Positions 1-9,187 are shown, counted from the first letter of the stretch. The stretch is DNA of 64,000 nucleotides from Anaerophaga thermohalophila DSM 12881 (GCF_000191885.1 NZ_AEWI01000005.1:62001-126000); one strand, 5' to 3'. The notes: generated by a model not told the origin, from the sequence alone. Made by a program: numbers and translations.

Positions 1-689
1 TCAATAAAGGGATATGGGGTACCAGCGTGGGAGGGAAGGAGACGCTTACTTCCGATCAGGCTCTTCCTGACGATGCCTACCCGAGCCGGCTGAAGAAGGA
101 AGGAAGTGAAGAAATGATACTTTCCTTTGAAAAGGGAGAGCTGAAGTCGGTTAACGGTGAGTCGTCTGACAATCCTGTCGATGCCATTCGTAAAGTTGAG
201 TCGTTAGGGGCCTCTTATGCAATTGGACGCGATATACACGTGGGTGATACTATCATCGGGATAAAAGGACGCGTCGGGTTTGAAGCAGCAGCACCGCTGA
301 TGATCATTAAAGCGCATCATTTGCTTGAGAAACATACACTTACCAAATGGCAGTTGTATTGGAAAGAGCAGCTGGGTAACTGGTACGGCATGTTGCTTCA
401 CGAGGCTCAATACCTTGAACCGGTGATGCGTGACATTGAAGCATTCCTGGAACATTCGCAAGCCAATGTTTCGGGCGACGTTATTCTGAAACTTCATCCT
501 TACCGCTTTGAACTGATTGGAATTCGTTCGCCACACGATCTGATGAGGAGTGGGTTTGGCGATTACGGTGAAGTGAACAAAGAGTGGGATGGTAATGATG
601 TAAAAGGATTTACAAAGCTGATGAGCAATTATCTGAAAATATTTAATAAAGTCAACGGATTTGATGTGGAGACTGGTGTTAATGCTTGA
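1..689 (+). CDS. argG: Argininosuccinate synthase, C-terminal part
   Basis: This is the 3' part of the ATP-dependent enzyme that joins citrulline and aspartate to argininosuccinate in arginine synthesis. The frame is already open at base 3 and the first residues (NKGIWGTSVGGKETLTS) match the conserved ArgG segment, so the apparent GTG start at 27 is internal and the gene begins upstream of the window. About 228 of roughly 400 residues are present. The TGA stop (687-689) sits on the junction with a MITE-like repeat. Removing the repeat and one target duplication restores GTT AAT GCT TAA, so the protein end is unchanged by the insertion. It heads the arg/pro cluster. Confidence 0.93.
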   Translation, partial: NKGIWGTSVGGKETLTSDQALPDDAYPSRLKKEGSEEMILSFEKGELKSVNGESSDNPVDAIRKVESLGASYAIGRDIHVGDTIIGIKGRVGFEAAAPLMIIKAHHLLEKHTLTKWQLYWKEQLGNWYGMLLHEAQYLEPVMRDIEAFLEHSQANVSGDVILKLHPYRFELIGIRSPHDLMRSGFGDYGEVNKEWDGNDVKGFTKLMSNYLKIFNKVNGFDVETGVNA

Positions 690-820
690 GTAAAGCATAT
701 TTTTGTCAAAATCGAGGCGTTTTAGATTTTTGTACCGGAGTTAACTTATTGTTAATGAGGATGCAAAAATTTAAAACAACAATGAGTTTGGCAACAAAGA
801 TACTTTTTAGCCCGGTCTCA
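688..820 (+). mobile_element. MITE-like element, type A (133 bp)
   Basis: The element runs from GAGTAAAGCATA to GCCCGGTCTCA with imperfect terminal inverted repeats. A perfect 6-bp duplication, ATGCTT, flanks it at 682-687 and 821-826. Its body matches the copies at 18907, 42639 and 43321. The last 37 bp (784-820) also occur as an independent unit at 7259. It contributes most of the argG TGA stop codon. Confidence 0.85.
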
Positions 821-891
821 ATGCTTAAATCTGACATATTGTGAAAGTTTGTTTGAGTTTATAGAGGAGTACTAAATATCTGATTAGAAAA

Positions 892-1857
892 ATGATAAAA
901 GTAGGCATTGTAGGTGGAGCGGGATATACAGCCGGAGAACTTGTCCGTATTTTACTTGGGCATCCTTCGGCAGAGATTGTATGGATTCATAGCAGTAGTA
1001 ATGCGGGAAATAAATTGTTCGATGTTCATACCGACCTGTTTGGAGAGACCAATCTGGAATTTTGTGAAGGGATGGATTTCGAAGCGGTAGATGTCATTTT
1101 TCTCTGCATGGGGCATGGTCGATCAGCAACATTTATGAAAGAGCATAACCTGCCGGATCAGTTGAAGGTGATTGACTTGAGCAATGATTTCAGGCTGGAC
1201 AGACAAAACAATGAGTTTGTCTACGGTCTGCCCGAGGTGAACCGGCCAAAGATAAAAGATTGCCGGTATCTGGCTAATCCCGGTTGTTTTGCCACCTCCA
1301 TTCAGTTGGCATTGCTTCCCCTTGCGGCCGGTCATCTGCTTGATGAGATACATGTACATGCCATTACCGGTTCTACAGGTGCAGGACAGGCACCCTCGGG
1401 AACAACCCATTTTAGCTGGCGAAATGGCAATGTTTCGGTATACAAAGCTTTTGGTCATCAGCATCTTAATGAAATGACCGAAACCATGAAAGAACTGATG
1501 CCGGGCTTTAATGAAGCCTTCAATTTTATTCCCGTCAGGGGTAATTTTTCCCGGGGAATTCTGGCTTCGGTTTATTTGAATTGCCCGATAAGTGAGACTG
1601 AAGCAAATGATTTGTTCGGGAAATTTTACAGTACTCATCCTTTTGTTACAATATCGGCAAAACCTGTCGATGTAAAGCAGGTGGTCAACACCAATAAATG
1701 TTTGTTACATGTGAAAAAGTATGGCAGTAAGCTCCATGTGGTAAGTGTTATCGATAATCTTACCAAAGGTGCATCGGGGCAGGCTGTTCAAAATATGAAT
1801 CTGATGTTTGGTCTGGACGAACAGGAGGGGCTACGACTGAAGCCAGTGGCTTTTTGA
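892..1857 (+). CDS. argC: N-acetyl (or N-succinyl)-gamma-glutamyl-phosphate reductase
   Basis: ArgC reduces the acylated glutamyl phosphate to the semialdehyde with NADPH. The 321-residue protein starts with a Rossmann nucleotide-binding motif (GIVGGAGYTAGEL) and carries the catalytic-cysteine motif NPGCFATS. The ATG at 892 follows an A-rich stretch as is usual in this phylum. It lies about 70 bp after the MITE that follows argG and upstream of argD. Because the ArgF' in this cluster looks like the succinylornithine type, the physiological substrate may be the N-succinyl form; ArgC itself gives no visible clue. Confidence 0.93.
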   Translation: MIKVGIVGGAGYTAGELVRILLGHPSAEIVWIHSSSNAGNKLFDVHTDLFGETNLEFCEGMDFEAVDVIFLCMGHGRSATFMKEHNLPDQLKVIDLSNDFRLDRQNNEFVYGLPEVNRPKIKDCRYLANPGCFATSIQLALLPLAAGHLLDEIHVHAITGSTGAGQAPSGTTHFSWRNGNVSVYKAFGHQHLNEMTETMKELMPGFNEAFNFIPVRGNFSRGILASVYLNCPISETEANDLFGKFYSTHPFVTISAKPVDVKQVVNTNKCLLHVKKYGSKLHVVSVIDNLTKGASGQAVQNMNLMFGLDEQEGLRLKPVAF

Positions 1858-2033
1858 GATAGATAAAGGGTTGTTTTTTTACGGTTTAAATTTAGGTGTT
1901 CATTTTTTTCAATCCTACTCCCTTCTGTTTGTTTGTCGCTGTGCTCAGATGAGTACAGCGACATTTCCGGACCATATTATAACCCGGTGAAACAAGCAGG
2001 CAAAGTTTACCACTGCTGAAAGTATTGATAATA

Positions 2034-2074
2034 AGCGTTCGGTATAATAAAGATGCTTTTTTAGACCGGGCTCA
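2034..2074 (+). mobile_element. Internally deleted MITE-like element (41 bp)
   Basis: A degenerate left end (CGGTATAA) is joined directly to a good right end (TTTTTTAGACCGGGCTCA). The flanks duplicate TAATA at 2029-2033 and 2075-2079. It lies 23 bp before the argD start codon. The remaining 1858-2028 gap shows no gene. Confidence 0.6.
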
Positions 2075-2097
2075 TAATATATTAAACGATAAGAATA

Positions 2098-3225
2098 ATG
2101 GAGTTGTTCGATGTTTATCCGCTGTTGGACGTGATTCCCGTTTCGGCTAATGGTTGTTACATTACCGACGATCGGGGTGTTGAATATCTGGATTTGTACG
2201 GGGGTCATGCTGTGATCTCAATAGGTCATTCACACCCGCATTATATCCGGCGCATTAAAGAACAGCTCGACCGTATAGGGTTTTATTCCAATTCTGTCAT
2301 TAACCCGTTGCAAAAGGAACTGGCCAAAAAACTGGGCGAAACATCCGGGCTCGAAGATTACCGTCTGTTCCTGTGCAACAGTGGGGCTGAAGCCAACGAA
2401 AATGCTTTGAAACTGGCTTCATTTGCCACAGGGAAACGTCGTGTTGTTGCTTTTTCGAAAGCCTTTCACGGGAGAACCTCGGCAGCATTGGGAGTTACTG
2501 ATAACGATAATATCCGTGCAGCGTTAAATCGTGGACAGGATGTTACTTTCCTTCCTCTTAATGACATAGTGGCTGTTGAGAAAGAGTTGCAGAAAGGCGA
2601 TGTTTGTGCTGTTATCGTAGAGGGTATTCAGGGAATCGGGGGCATACGCATCCCTGAAATTTCGTTCCTGCAAAACCTTCAGACTTTGTGTGAGAAAGCC
2701 GGATGTAAGCTCATTCTGGATGAGATTCAGTCGGGATACGGACGGAGTGGGAAGTTTTTTGCATTTCAGGAAGCAAATATTGAACCAGATATAGTAACTG
2801 TAGCCAAAGGAATGGCCAATGGTTTTCCGATGGGCGGCGTTTTGATCAAACCCGGTATTGAAGCCCGACACGGGATGCTCGGTACCACATTTGGTGGTAA
2901 TTACCTTGCCTGTGCTGCCGGGCTGGCAGTGCTCGAGGTCATTGAATCCGAAGATTTGATCATCAATGCCGATGTCATCGGAAAATTTCTTTTGTCAGAG
3001 CTTCGAAAAATCAGTGGTATAAAAGAGGTTCGTGGCCGCGGACTGATGATAGGGCTGGAATTTGACTCACCGGTAAATGAGCTCAGGAAAACACTATTAA
3101 AGGATGAGTACATATTTACCGGCGTTTCTTCCACCAATATCATCCGGCTTCTTCCGCCACTAAGCCTTACCCAAAAGGAAGCTAATGTTTTCATTAAGGC
3201 TCTGAGGCGTCTTTTGGCTCCCTAA
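2098..3225 (+). CDS. argD: Acetylornithine/succinylornithine aminotransferase
   Basis: A class III PLP-dependent aminotransferase that converts the acylated glutamate semialdehyde to acylornithine using glutamate. The 375-residue protein has the GAEANE region and the cofactor block DEIQSGYGRSG followed by the PLP lysine in VTVAKGMANG. The length is typical of ArgD. Its place between argC and proC supports a biosynthetic role over ornithine-delta-aminotransferase. The next gene starts 11 bp downstream, which suggests cotranscription. Confidence 0.93.
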   Translation: MELFDVYPLLDVIPVSANGCYITDDRGVEYLDLYGGHAVISIGHSHPHYIRRIKEQLDRIGFYSNSVINPLQKELAKKLGETSGLEDYRLFLCNSGAEANENALKLASFATGKRRVVAFSKAFHGRTSAALGVTDNDNIRAALNRGQDVTFLPLNDIVAVEKELQKGDVCAVIVEGIQGIGGIRIPEISFLQNLQTLCEKAGCKLILDEIQSGYGRSGKFFAFQEANIEPDIVTVAKGMANGFPMGGVLIKPGIEARHGMLGTTFGGNYLACAAGLAVLEVIESEDLIINADVIGKFLLSELRKISGIKEVRGRGLMIGLEFDSPVNELRKTLLKDEYIFTGVSSTNIIRLLPPLSLTQKEANVFIKALRRLLAP

Positions 3226-3236
3226 ACCCTTGAATT

Positions 3237-3854
3237 ATGGTTAAATCATACTGGAATGAAGAATGGAAAGAAATCCCTTTCGAAAAAGGAGCCCTGCGAA
3301 AACGTTATGCTGTTTCGAATTACGGGCGCGTCGTCAGCTATTGTGCCGACGATATGAGTGATGCTGCTTTTGTTAAAGGAGGCACACTTAAAGGATATAA
3401 GACATTGCCCCTGCGACCCTTTGGGCGTTCGCGAACCTATTATGTGCATAAACTGGTGGCTGAGCAATTTATCGGCAAAGATTCTGATGATCAGAAGTAT
3501 GTGATTCACCTGGATTATAACAAATGCAATAATTTTGTTGAAAATTTGTGCTGGGCCAATAAAAAGGATATGTTTGAGCATCAGCAAAAAAATCCCACGG
3601 TTGTGGAAGGACGCAAGCGCCTGAAGGAAAACCGCCGGAGTGAGGGAGGCAAACTTACCGATACGCAGGTGATGTTGCTTAAAAAGAGAATATCGGACCC
3701 GCGCCGTAAAACCCGTCTGAAAATTATTGCCCGTCAGTTCGGGATAAGCGAAATTCAGTTGCAACGGATCAAACGTGGTGAAAACTGGGCGCACATTCAA
3801 GTTAATGAACCGGAAGTAGCCGGAGAAAGAAATAAAGACATTCATGATCAATAA
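3237..3854 (+). CDS. NUMOD4/HNH-like protein with C-terminal helix-turn-helix
   Basis: The 205-residue protein opens with a NUMOD4-like segment (residues about 6-60, containing YAVSNYGRV). An HNH-like core follows at residues 88-106, VIHLDYNKCNNFVENLCWA, keeping His91, Asp93, Asn95 and Asn103. In typical HNH proteins the residue before the His is Asn or Asp; here it is Ile. The C-terminal part (about 130-190) resembles a DNA-binding helix-turn-helix with the ISEIQLQRIKRG segment. Such proteins are usually phage or homing-type nucleases. Here the gene is tightly packed between argD and proC, overlapping proC by 11 bp, which suggests a resident operon gene. Its function is unknown. Confidence 0.7.
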   Translation: MVKSYWNEEWKEIPFEKGALRKRYAVSNYGRVVSYCADDMSDAAFVKGGTLKGYKTLPLRPFGRSRTYYVHKLVAEQFIGKDSDDQKYVIHLDYNKCNNFVENLCWANKKDMFEHQQKNPTVVEGRKRLKENRRSEGGKLTDTQVMLLKKRISDPRRKTRLKIIARQFGISEIQLQRIKRGENWAHIQVNEPEVAGERNKDIHDQ

Positions 3855-4650
3855 AATTGCTATAATCGGGGGAGGCAATCTTGGATCTTCCATTGCCAAA
3901 GGTTTGATGAGTGCGAACCAACCTTTTAAAGGGGAATTGGTGGTGACCCGAAGACGGGTGCATCTTATCAAAACACTTGAAACATACGGCATTGTAGTTC
4001 AACAGGATAATGCGAATGCCGTGAATAACGCTGATATCGTCATTCTTGCCGTGAAGCCGTTTCAAATGAGAGATATAATAGAAGAAATTACGCCTGCTCT
4101 TAAAAAGGAGGCCATTCTGGTTTCTTTGGCTGCCGGCGTAGATGCACAGCAAATTTCTGAGATGGCAGGCGGAAGAAAAGGCATTTTCAGGGCCATGCCG
4201 AACACGGCTATTTCCATAGGCGAATCCATGACCTGTGTTTCTTCTTTTCAATCGACCGAAGAGCAGGATAAAGTCATTCGGGATTTATTCGAACCGGTAG
4301 GGGTCGTTCAGTTTATCCCTGAAGAATTAATGTCTCCCGCTACGGTGTTGGCAGCCTGCGGTATTGCATTTGCTTTGAGATTTATCCGTGCTGCCACCCA
4401 GGGAGGCGTGGAAATCGGATTTGGCTCAGAACTTGCCCTGAAAATTGCTTCCCAGACGGTGAAGGGGGCATCGGAATTGATCATCAGAGGTGAGACTCAT
4501 CCGGAGGCCGAAATTGATAAAGTGACAACCCCCAGGGGAATTACCATTTCAGGTCTGAACGAAATGGAGCATCAGGGGTTCAGCTCAGCCTTGATCAAGG
4601 GTTTACTTACTTCATACGAAAAAATTGAAAACGCCACAAAAAAGAAGTGA
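3844..4650 (+). CDS. proC: Pyrroline-5-carboxylate reductase
   Basis: ProC reduces pyrroline-5-carboxylate to proline with NAD(P)H. The 268-residue protein has the N-terminal Rossmann motif GGGNLGSSIAKGL and the C-terminal signature around EIDKVTTPRGITISGLNEME, both typical of the family. The ATG at 3844 lies inside the end of the upstream HNH-like gene, and the last bases overlap the GTG of proB by 4 bp, so translation is probably coupled across the three genes. Confidence 0.94.
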   Translation: MINKIAIIGGGNLGSSIAKGLMSANQPFKGELVVTRRRVHLIKTLETYGIVVQQDNANAVNNADIVILAVKPFQMRDIIEEITPALKKEAILVSLAAGVDAQQISEMAGGRKGIFRAMPNTAISIGESMTCVSSFQSTEEQDKVIRDLFEPVGVVQFIPEELMSPATVLAACGIAFALRFIRAATQGGVEIGFGSELALKIASQTVKGASELIIRGETHPEAEIDKVTTPRGITISGLNEMEHQGFSSALIKGLLTSYEKIENATKKK

Positions 4651-5750
4651 GAAATAACAAGCTTATTTATAAGTCTGTAACAATAAAGGTAGGGTCCAAT
4701 GTCCTGACCAGGGACGATGGGAGTTTAAATGTTCAGCGGATGGAACATTTGGTTGGTCAGATTGGCTGGTTGCATAAACAGGGCATTCATGTTATACTGA
4801 TTTCCTCCGGTGCTGTTGCTGCCGGTCGCGATACCATCAGGAACGCATCCGCTAAAGACCCGGTTGCACAGCGACAATTATTGTCTTCAGTAGGACAGGT
4901 GAAACTGGTTAATGTTTATTCTGATTTATTTGAAAAACAGGGCCTTATAAGTGCTCAGGTGCTGGCCACAAAACAGGATTTTAGCACACGGGAACATTAT
5001 CTGAACATGAAAAACTGCTTTTCTGTTTTACTCGACAACGGAATTGTTCCCGTGGTAAATGAAAATGACGCAGTTTCTGTTACAGCCCTAATGTTTACCG
5101 ACAATGATGAACTGGCAGGACTTGTGGCATCCATGATGGATACCGATGCGCTGTTAATCCTCAGCAATGTTGACGGAATATTTACCGGTGTCCCGGGTGA
5201 ATCCGGCTCCGAACTTATTTCCGAAATAAGAGAGGGTGTGGACGACCTTGATGCCTATATCTCTGCCACGAAGAGTGATTTTGGCAGGGGCGGGATGCTG
5301 ACCAAATGCAGGGTAGCCCGGAAAACGGCTGCCGCGGGTGTTACGGTTCATATTGCTAACGGCACCCGTGATAATGTAATTATCGATTTGATTTCTGAAG
5401 ATGTAAATGTGCCACATACAAGGTTTGTTCCCAATAGTCCACGACCGGCCATTAAAAAGTGGATGGCCTATGCCGACGGGTTTGCCAAAGCAGAAGTGGT
5501 CATCAATAAAGGAGCTAAGGCAGCTTTGACCGGGCCCAAAGCAAGGAGTCTGCTCCTGGCTGGCGTGGTTTCTCTCAACGATGATTTTAAGAAGGGCGAC
5601 CTGTTGCGGATAAAAGATGAAAACGGACAATTGTTAGGCATCGGCAGGGCTCAATATGACCGGGCGGTTGCCGAAAGACATTTACATGACGAACGTTACC
5701 GCCCCTTGATTCATTACGATTATTTGTTCATTTACCCTGACCTGGCATAA
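4647..5750 (+). CDS. proB: Glutamate 5-kinase
   Basis: ProB phosphorylates glutamate at the gamma carboxyl in the first step of proline synthesis. The 367-residue product has an amino-acid-kinase domain (TIKVGSNVLT, ISSGAVAAG, NENDAVS, FGRGGMLTK) and a C-terminal PUA-like domain from about residue 275. The GTG start overlaps the proC stop as GTGA, typical of translational coupling. Feedback inhibition by proline is known for the family. Confidence 0.94.
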   Translation: MRNNKLIYKSVTIKVGSNVLTRDDGSLNVQRMEHLVGQIGWLHKQGIHVILISSGAVAAGRDTIRNASAKDPVAQRQLLSSVGQVKLVNVYSDLFEKQGLISAQVLATKQDFSTREHYLNMKNCFSVLLDNGIVPVVNENDAVSVTALMFTDNDELAGLVASMMDTDALLILSNVDGIFTGVPGESGSELISEIREGVDDLDAYISATKSDFGRGGMLTKCRVARKTAAAGVTVHIANGTRDNVIIDLISEDVNVPHTRFVPNSPRPAIKKWMAYADGFAKAEVVINKGAKAALTGPKARSLLLAGVVSLNDDFKKGDLLRIKDENGQLLGIGRAQYDRAVAERHLHDERYRPLIHYDYLFIYPDLA

Positions 5751-5976
5751 CCGGGATCAAACAAATCTATACCTTATCTGTCGCTGCTCCGCGGCTGTTA
5801 ATTGCTGATATGTTGTTGACAAAACGAAAACCGCAGAGCGGTGTCCGGAGCGGTAACATTACCAATGAACCCGGTAACAACGAAAACCGCGGAGCGGTAC
5901 CGGAGCAGTAACTTTTATAGCAATTATAATCCAATTAAAATGCGACGCCGAAAATGTCGTACAATTATCTATCAAT
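5751..5976 (+). repeat. Intergenic region with two 34-35-bp GC-rich direct repeats
   Basis: Two near-identical units lie at 5823-5857 and 5879-5912. Each reads AACGAAAACCGC..AGCGGT..CCGGAGC..GTAAC and can fold into a small hairpin (ACCGC/GCGGT). A related GC-rich fragment is at about 5780-5796. No ORF is evident. The unit resembles a dispersed extragenic palindrome and not a CRISPR, as only two copies exist. Confidence 0.6.
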
Positions 5977-7224
5977 ATGACCAACAACGAACAATTCAGG
6001 AAAGCGGCTGAAGCCACCCAAACAATGGTGCGATTGAGTGATGATAATATTAGAAGTGTTTTACTCGATCTGGCCGATGAAATGGTCGCGCGAAGTGCTT
6101 TTTTGCTGAGTGCCAATAAAAAGGATATGGAACGGATGGATGAGTCCGATCCCCGGTATGACCGGCTTATGTTGACGCAGGAGCGAATAGAAGGGATTGC
6201 TGCCGATATGCGTTCTGTCGCCAATATGCAGTCCCCCCTGGGAAAAATATTGGACGAGCGTTCCATGCCATCCGGATTGCACCTTAAAAAAGTGAGTGTA
6301 CCGATTGGGGTTGTTGGTGTTATATATGAAGCACGTCCCAATGTGACTTTCGATGTTTTTTCACTTTGTTTTAAGTCGGGAAATGTGTCGGTACTGAAGG
6401 GAGGACAGGATGCCTGGCATTCTAATCTTGCCGCAGCCGGAATAATTCGGGAATGTCTGGCTGCCCATTCCGTTTCTTATGATGTCATTCAACTGCTTCC
6501 ACCCGACCGGGAGGCCGCCCGCGCCTTAATGAATGCCGATGGTTATGTGGATGTGCTTATCCCAAGAGGCTCGCAGGGGCTGATAAATTCGGTACGTGAA
6601 GGCTCTAAAATTCCGGTGATAGAGACCGGAGCAGGTATTGTGCATACTTACTTTGATGCCTCCGGCGATTTGGAAAAAGGGAAACGCATTGTGTTCAATG
6701 CAAAAACCAGAAGACCTGCCGTTTGCAATGCACTTGACTGTCTGATACTTCACGAAGATCGGCTTTCCGACTTACCGGAACTGGTTGCTGCACTCGCCAT
6801 GAAGAATGTGGTGATAGAAGCTGATGAGAGCGCCTGGATGCGACTCGAAGGTCACTATCCTTCAGACCTTTTGCAGAAAGCGACACCCGAATCTTTCGGT
6901 ACCGAGTTTCTGTCGTTGCGTATGGCCATAAAAGTGGTGAAAGATTTTGATGAAGCGCTGTCTCATATATCCCAAAATAGTTCCAGACATAGTGAAGCAA
7001 TCATTGCCGAAGACAGAGCAGCAGTTGAACGGTTCTTTAACGAGGTGGATGCGGCAGCCGTCTATTCCAATACATCCACCGCCTTCACCGATGGTGCCCA
7101 GTTTGGACTCGGGGCCGAGATAGGTATCAGCACACAAAAACTTCATGCCCGTGGGCCCATGGGGCTGAAAGAGTTGACCAGCTATAAGTGGATCGTTGAA
7201 AGTGACGGCGCTATACGGCCATGA
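5977..7224 (+). CDS. proA: Gamma-glutamyl-phosphate reductase
   Basis: ProA reduces gamma-glutamyl phosphate to glutamate semialdehyde with NADPH, following ProB. The 415-residue protein shows the aldehyde-dehydrogenase-like fold with [11 protein letters not shown], the IPRGSQGLI loop and the catalytic cysteine in [10 protein letters not shown], all typical of ProA. It is separated from proB by the GC-rich repeat region but keeps the same orientation. Confidence 0.94.
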   Translation: MTNNEQFRKAAEATQTMVRLSDDNIRSVLLDLADEMVARSAFLLSANKKDMERMDESDPRYDRLMLTQERIEGIAADMRSVANMQSPLGKILDERSMPSGLHLKKVSVPIGVVGVIYEARPNVTFDVFSLCFKSGNVSVLKGGQDAWHSNLAAAGIIRECLAAHSVSYDVIQLLPPDREAARALMNADGYVDVLIPRGSQGLINSVREGSKIPVIETGAGIVHTYFDASGDLEKGKRIVFNAKTRRPAVCNALDCLILHEDRLSDLPELVAALAMKNVVIEADESAWMRLEGHYPSDLLQKATPESFGTEFLSLRMAIKVVKDFDEALSHISQNSSRHSEAIIAEDRAAVERFFNEVDAAAVYSNTSTAFTDGAQFGLGAEIGISTQKLHARGPMGLKELTSYKWIVESDGAIRP

Positions 7225-7258
7225 AAAATCGTTACGAAATTGCAGATAAAGCAATCAT

Positions 7259-7295
7259 GAGTTTGGCAACAAAGATGCTTTTCAGACCGGACTCA
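7259..7295 (+). mobile_element. Short MITE-like element (37 bp)
   Basis: GAGTTTGGCAAC to CAGACCGGACTCA, flanked by perfect ATCAT duplications at 7254-7258 and 7296-7300. The unit equals the last 37 bp of the type A element, which shows that the internal GAG can act as an alternative left end. Confidence 0.75.
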
Positions 7296-7361
7296 ATCAT
7301 ACGAATTTCCAGGATAAACCGGGCGAGGCTATAAGGCCGGTAAATCAAAAAATTTATATTG

Positions 7362-8312
7362 ATGAAGAGATTTTTAACACCTTCCGATATCGGAGACCTC
7401 CGGCAGGCATTGAATGAAGCCGCCGAAGTGAAGAGAAACCCGTTTGGTTATCAGCATCTTGGCAGAAATAAAACCGCTGTATTGATTTTTTTTAATTCCA
7501 GCTTGCGGACGCGGTTAAGTACACAAAAGGCGGCAACTAATCTTGGAATGAACGTGATCGTGCTGGATATAAATAAAGACGGCTGGAAACTGGAAACAGA
7601 ATTTGGTGTGATAATGGATGGAGACAAACCCGAGCATATTCGTGAAGCTGTACCGGTAATCGGACAATACTGCGATATTATTGCCGTAAGGTCTTTTGCT
7701 AAATTTGAAGATAAGGAAGAGGATTACAGCGAACGGTTGCTGAATCAGTTTATCGGGTTTTCCGGACGACCCGTCATCAGTATGGAATCTGCAACGCGCC
7801 ATCCGTTGCAGGCTTTTGCCGATTTAATTACCATTGAAGAGTATAGGAAAAAAAGCCGCCCCAAGGTTGTTCTTACCTGGGCGCCACACCCGAAAGCACT
7901 TCCCCAGGCTGTTCCGAATTCTTTCGTGGAATGGATGAAGGCAGCAGATGTGGAGCTTACTGTTACCCATCCAGAGGGTTATGAACTTGCACCTGAATTT
8001 ATGGAAGGCATTCATGTTGAGTATAATCAGGACAGGGCTTTCAGAGATGCCGATTTCATTTATGCTAAAAACTGGGCCAGCTTTTCGGAATACGGGAAAG
8101 TGTTGTCAACCGACAGAAGCTGGACAGTTGATGAGAGAAAAATGGCCCTGACCAATCATGCAAAGTTTATGCATTGTTTGCCGGTGCGACGTAATATGGT
8201 GGTAAGCGATGGTGTTATTGACAGTCCCGATTCTATTGTTATCCAGGAAGCTGCCAACAGGGTGGTATCGGCACAAACCGTTTTGAAACGAATGTTGGAA
8301 GCTTTGGAATAG
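7362..8312 (+). CDS. argF': N-succinyl- (or N-acetyl-)ornithine carbamoyltransferase
   Basis: This cytosolic transcarbamylase transfers carbamoyl phosphate to an N-acylated ornithine, giving acylcitrulline. The ATG at 7362 is preferred over the TTG codon just before it, giving 316 residues. The carbamoyl-phosphate motif is SSLRTRLST (residues 46-54) and the carboxyl-terminal block FMHCLPVRR is clear. Residue 90, in MDGDKPEH, is proline. In the characterised Bacteroides fragilis enzyme Pro90 gives preference for succinylornithine, whereas the Xanthomonas acetylornithine enzyme has Glu at this place. The succinyl form is therefore favoured here by inference. Confidence 0.92.
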   Translation: MKRFLTPSDIGDLRQALNEAAEVKRNPFGYQHLGRNKTAVLIFFNSSLRTRLSTQKAATNLGMNVIVLDINKDGWKLETEFGVIMDGDKPEHIREAVPVIGQYCDIIAVRSFAKFEDKEEDYSERLLNQFIGFSGRPVISMESATRHPLQAFADLITIEEYRKKSRPKVVLTWAPHPKALPQAVPNSFVEWMKAADVELTVTHPEGYELAPEFMEGIHVEYNQDRAFRDADFIYAKNWASFSEYGKVLSTDRSWTVDERKMALTNHAKFMHCLPVRRNMVVSDGVIDSPDSIVIQEAANRVVSAQTVLKRMLEALE

Positions 8313-8381
8313 TTTTTCGGATGTTTTGATAACCGGGTATAATTCTTCAGTTGTCCGTTAGCTTTTTAAATCATATTTTTT

Positions 8382-9158
8382 ATGGATCAACAATTAACCA
8401 TTGTCAAAGTCGGGGGGAAAGTTCTGGAAGAGGAACAGACACTCCACATATTTATGGACGACTTTGCATCGCTTCCCGGTGCCAGACTTCTTGTCCACGG
8501 AGGCGGGCGTTCGGCTACGGCCCTTGCAGGGCGCCTGGGAATAGAGACCAAAATGGTGGAAGGACGCCGGGTAACAGATGAAAAGATGCTTGAGGTGGTG
8601 ACAATGGTCTATGGCGGCTTAGTCAATAAAAATGTGGTAGCTGCCCTTCAGGCAAGGGGGGTCAACGCTTTTGGCGTTACCGGAGCAGATATGAATATTG
8701 TGAAAGCCCATAAACGAACAGGAACCGAAGTTGATTATGGTTTTGTTGGGGATGTGGATGATGTCAACATTGGTAATTTGACGGCCTTAATTAAACGGGG
8801 ACTTGTTCCTGTGGTTGCTCCTTTGACACACGACGGAGCAGGACAGATACTCAATACAAATGCCGATACCATTGCTGCTGCTCTGGCTGTGGGATTTGCA
8901 GAAGCTTTTGATACCCGTCTGGTTTTTTGCTTCGAAAAACCTGGCGTATTGATCAATCCCGATGATGACGCTTCTGTTATTCCTTTTCTGAACCGGGAAT
9001 TGTTCCAAATGTATCGTGATGAAGGCATCATTGCAGAAGGAATGGTACCCAAGCTCGAAAACGGGTTTAATGCTTTGAGCCGGGGTGTGCTGGAAGTGGT
9101 TATTACCAATATTGAAGGATTGACCATCCCCGGAAAAGGTACTACGCTTGGCGAATAA
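8382..9158 (+). CDS. argB: Acetylglutamate (or succinylglutamate) kinase
   Basis: ArgB phosphorylates the acylated glutamate, the second step of arginine synthesis. The 258-residue amino-acid-kinase protein shows VKVGGKVLEE near the start, the glycine-rich VHGGGRSATALAGRLG loop and the NTNADTIAAALA segment near the phosphate site. The TAA stop overlaps the target duplication of a 27-bp MITE remnant. Whether the acyl group is acetyl or succinyl is undetermined from this gene alone. Confidence 0.92.
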   Translation: MDQQLTIVKVGGKVLEEEQTLHIFMDDFASLPGARLLVHGGGRSATALAGRLGIETKMVEGRRVTDEKMLEVVTMVYGGLVNKNVVAALQARGVNAFGVTGADMNIVKAHKRTGTEVDYGFVGDVDDVNIGNLTALIKRGLVPVVAPLTHDGAGQILNTNADTIAAALAVGFAEAFDTRLVFCFEKPGVLINPDDDASVIPFLNRELFQMYRDEGIIAEGMVPKLENGFNALSRGVLEVVITNIEGLTIPGKGTTLGE

Positions 9159-9160
9159 AT

Positions 9161-9187
9161 GAGTGCGTTATTTTTAGACCGGGCTCA
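9161..9187 (+). mobile_element. Minimal MITE-like remnant (27 bp)
   Basis: GAGTGCG is fused to TTATTTTTAGACCGGGCTCA, leaving only the two ends. Perfect TAAAT duplications flank it at 9156-9160 and 9188-9192. The left copy overlaps the argB stop codon. Confidence 0.75.

Noticed and set aside
204-698. Long antisense ORF opposite argG
   Set aside because: It is a shadow of the argG coding frame, with no recognisable domain. Many similar antisense frames across the window were discarded for the same reason.
5823-5912. Two similar 34-35-bp units suggesting a CRISPR array
   Set aside because: Only two copies, with a short spacer and internal hairpins, and no cas genes. It fits an extragenic palindrome.
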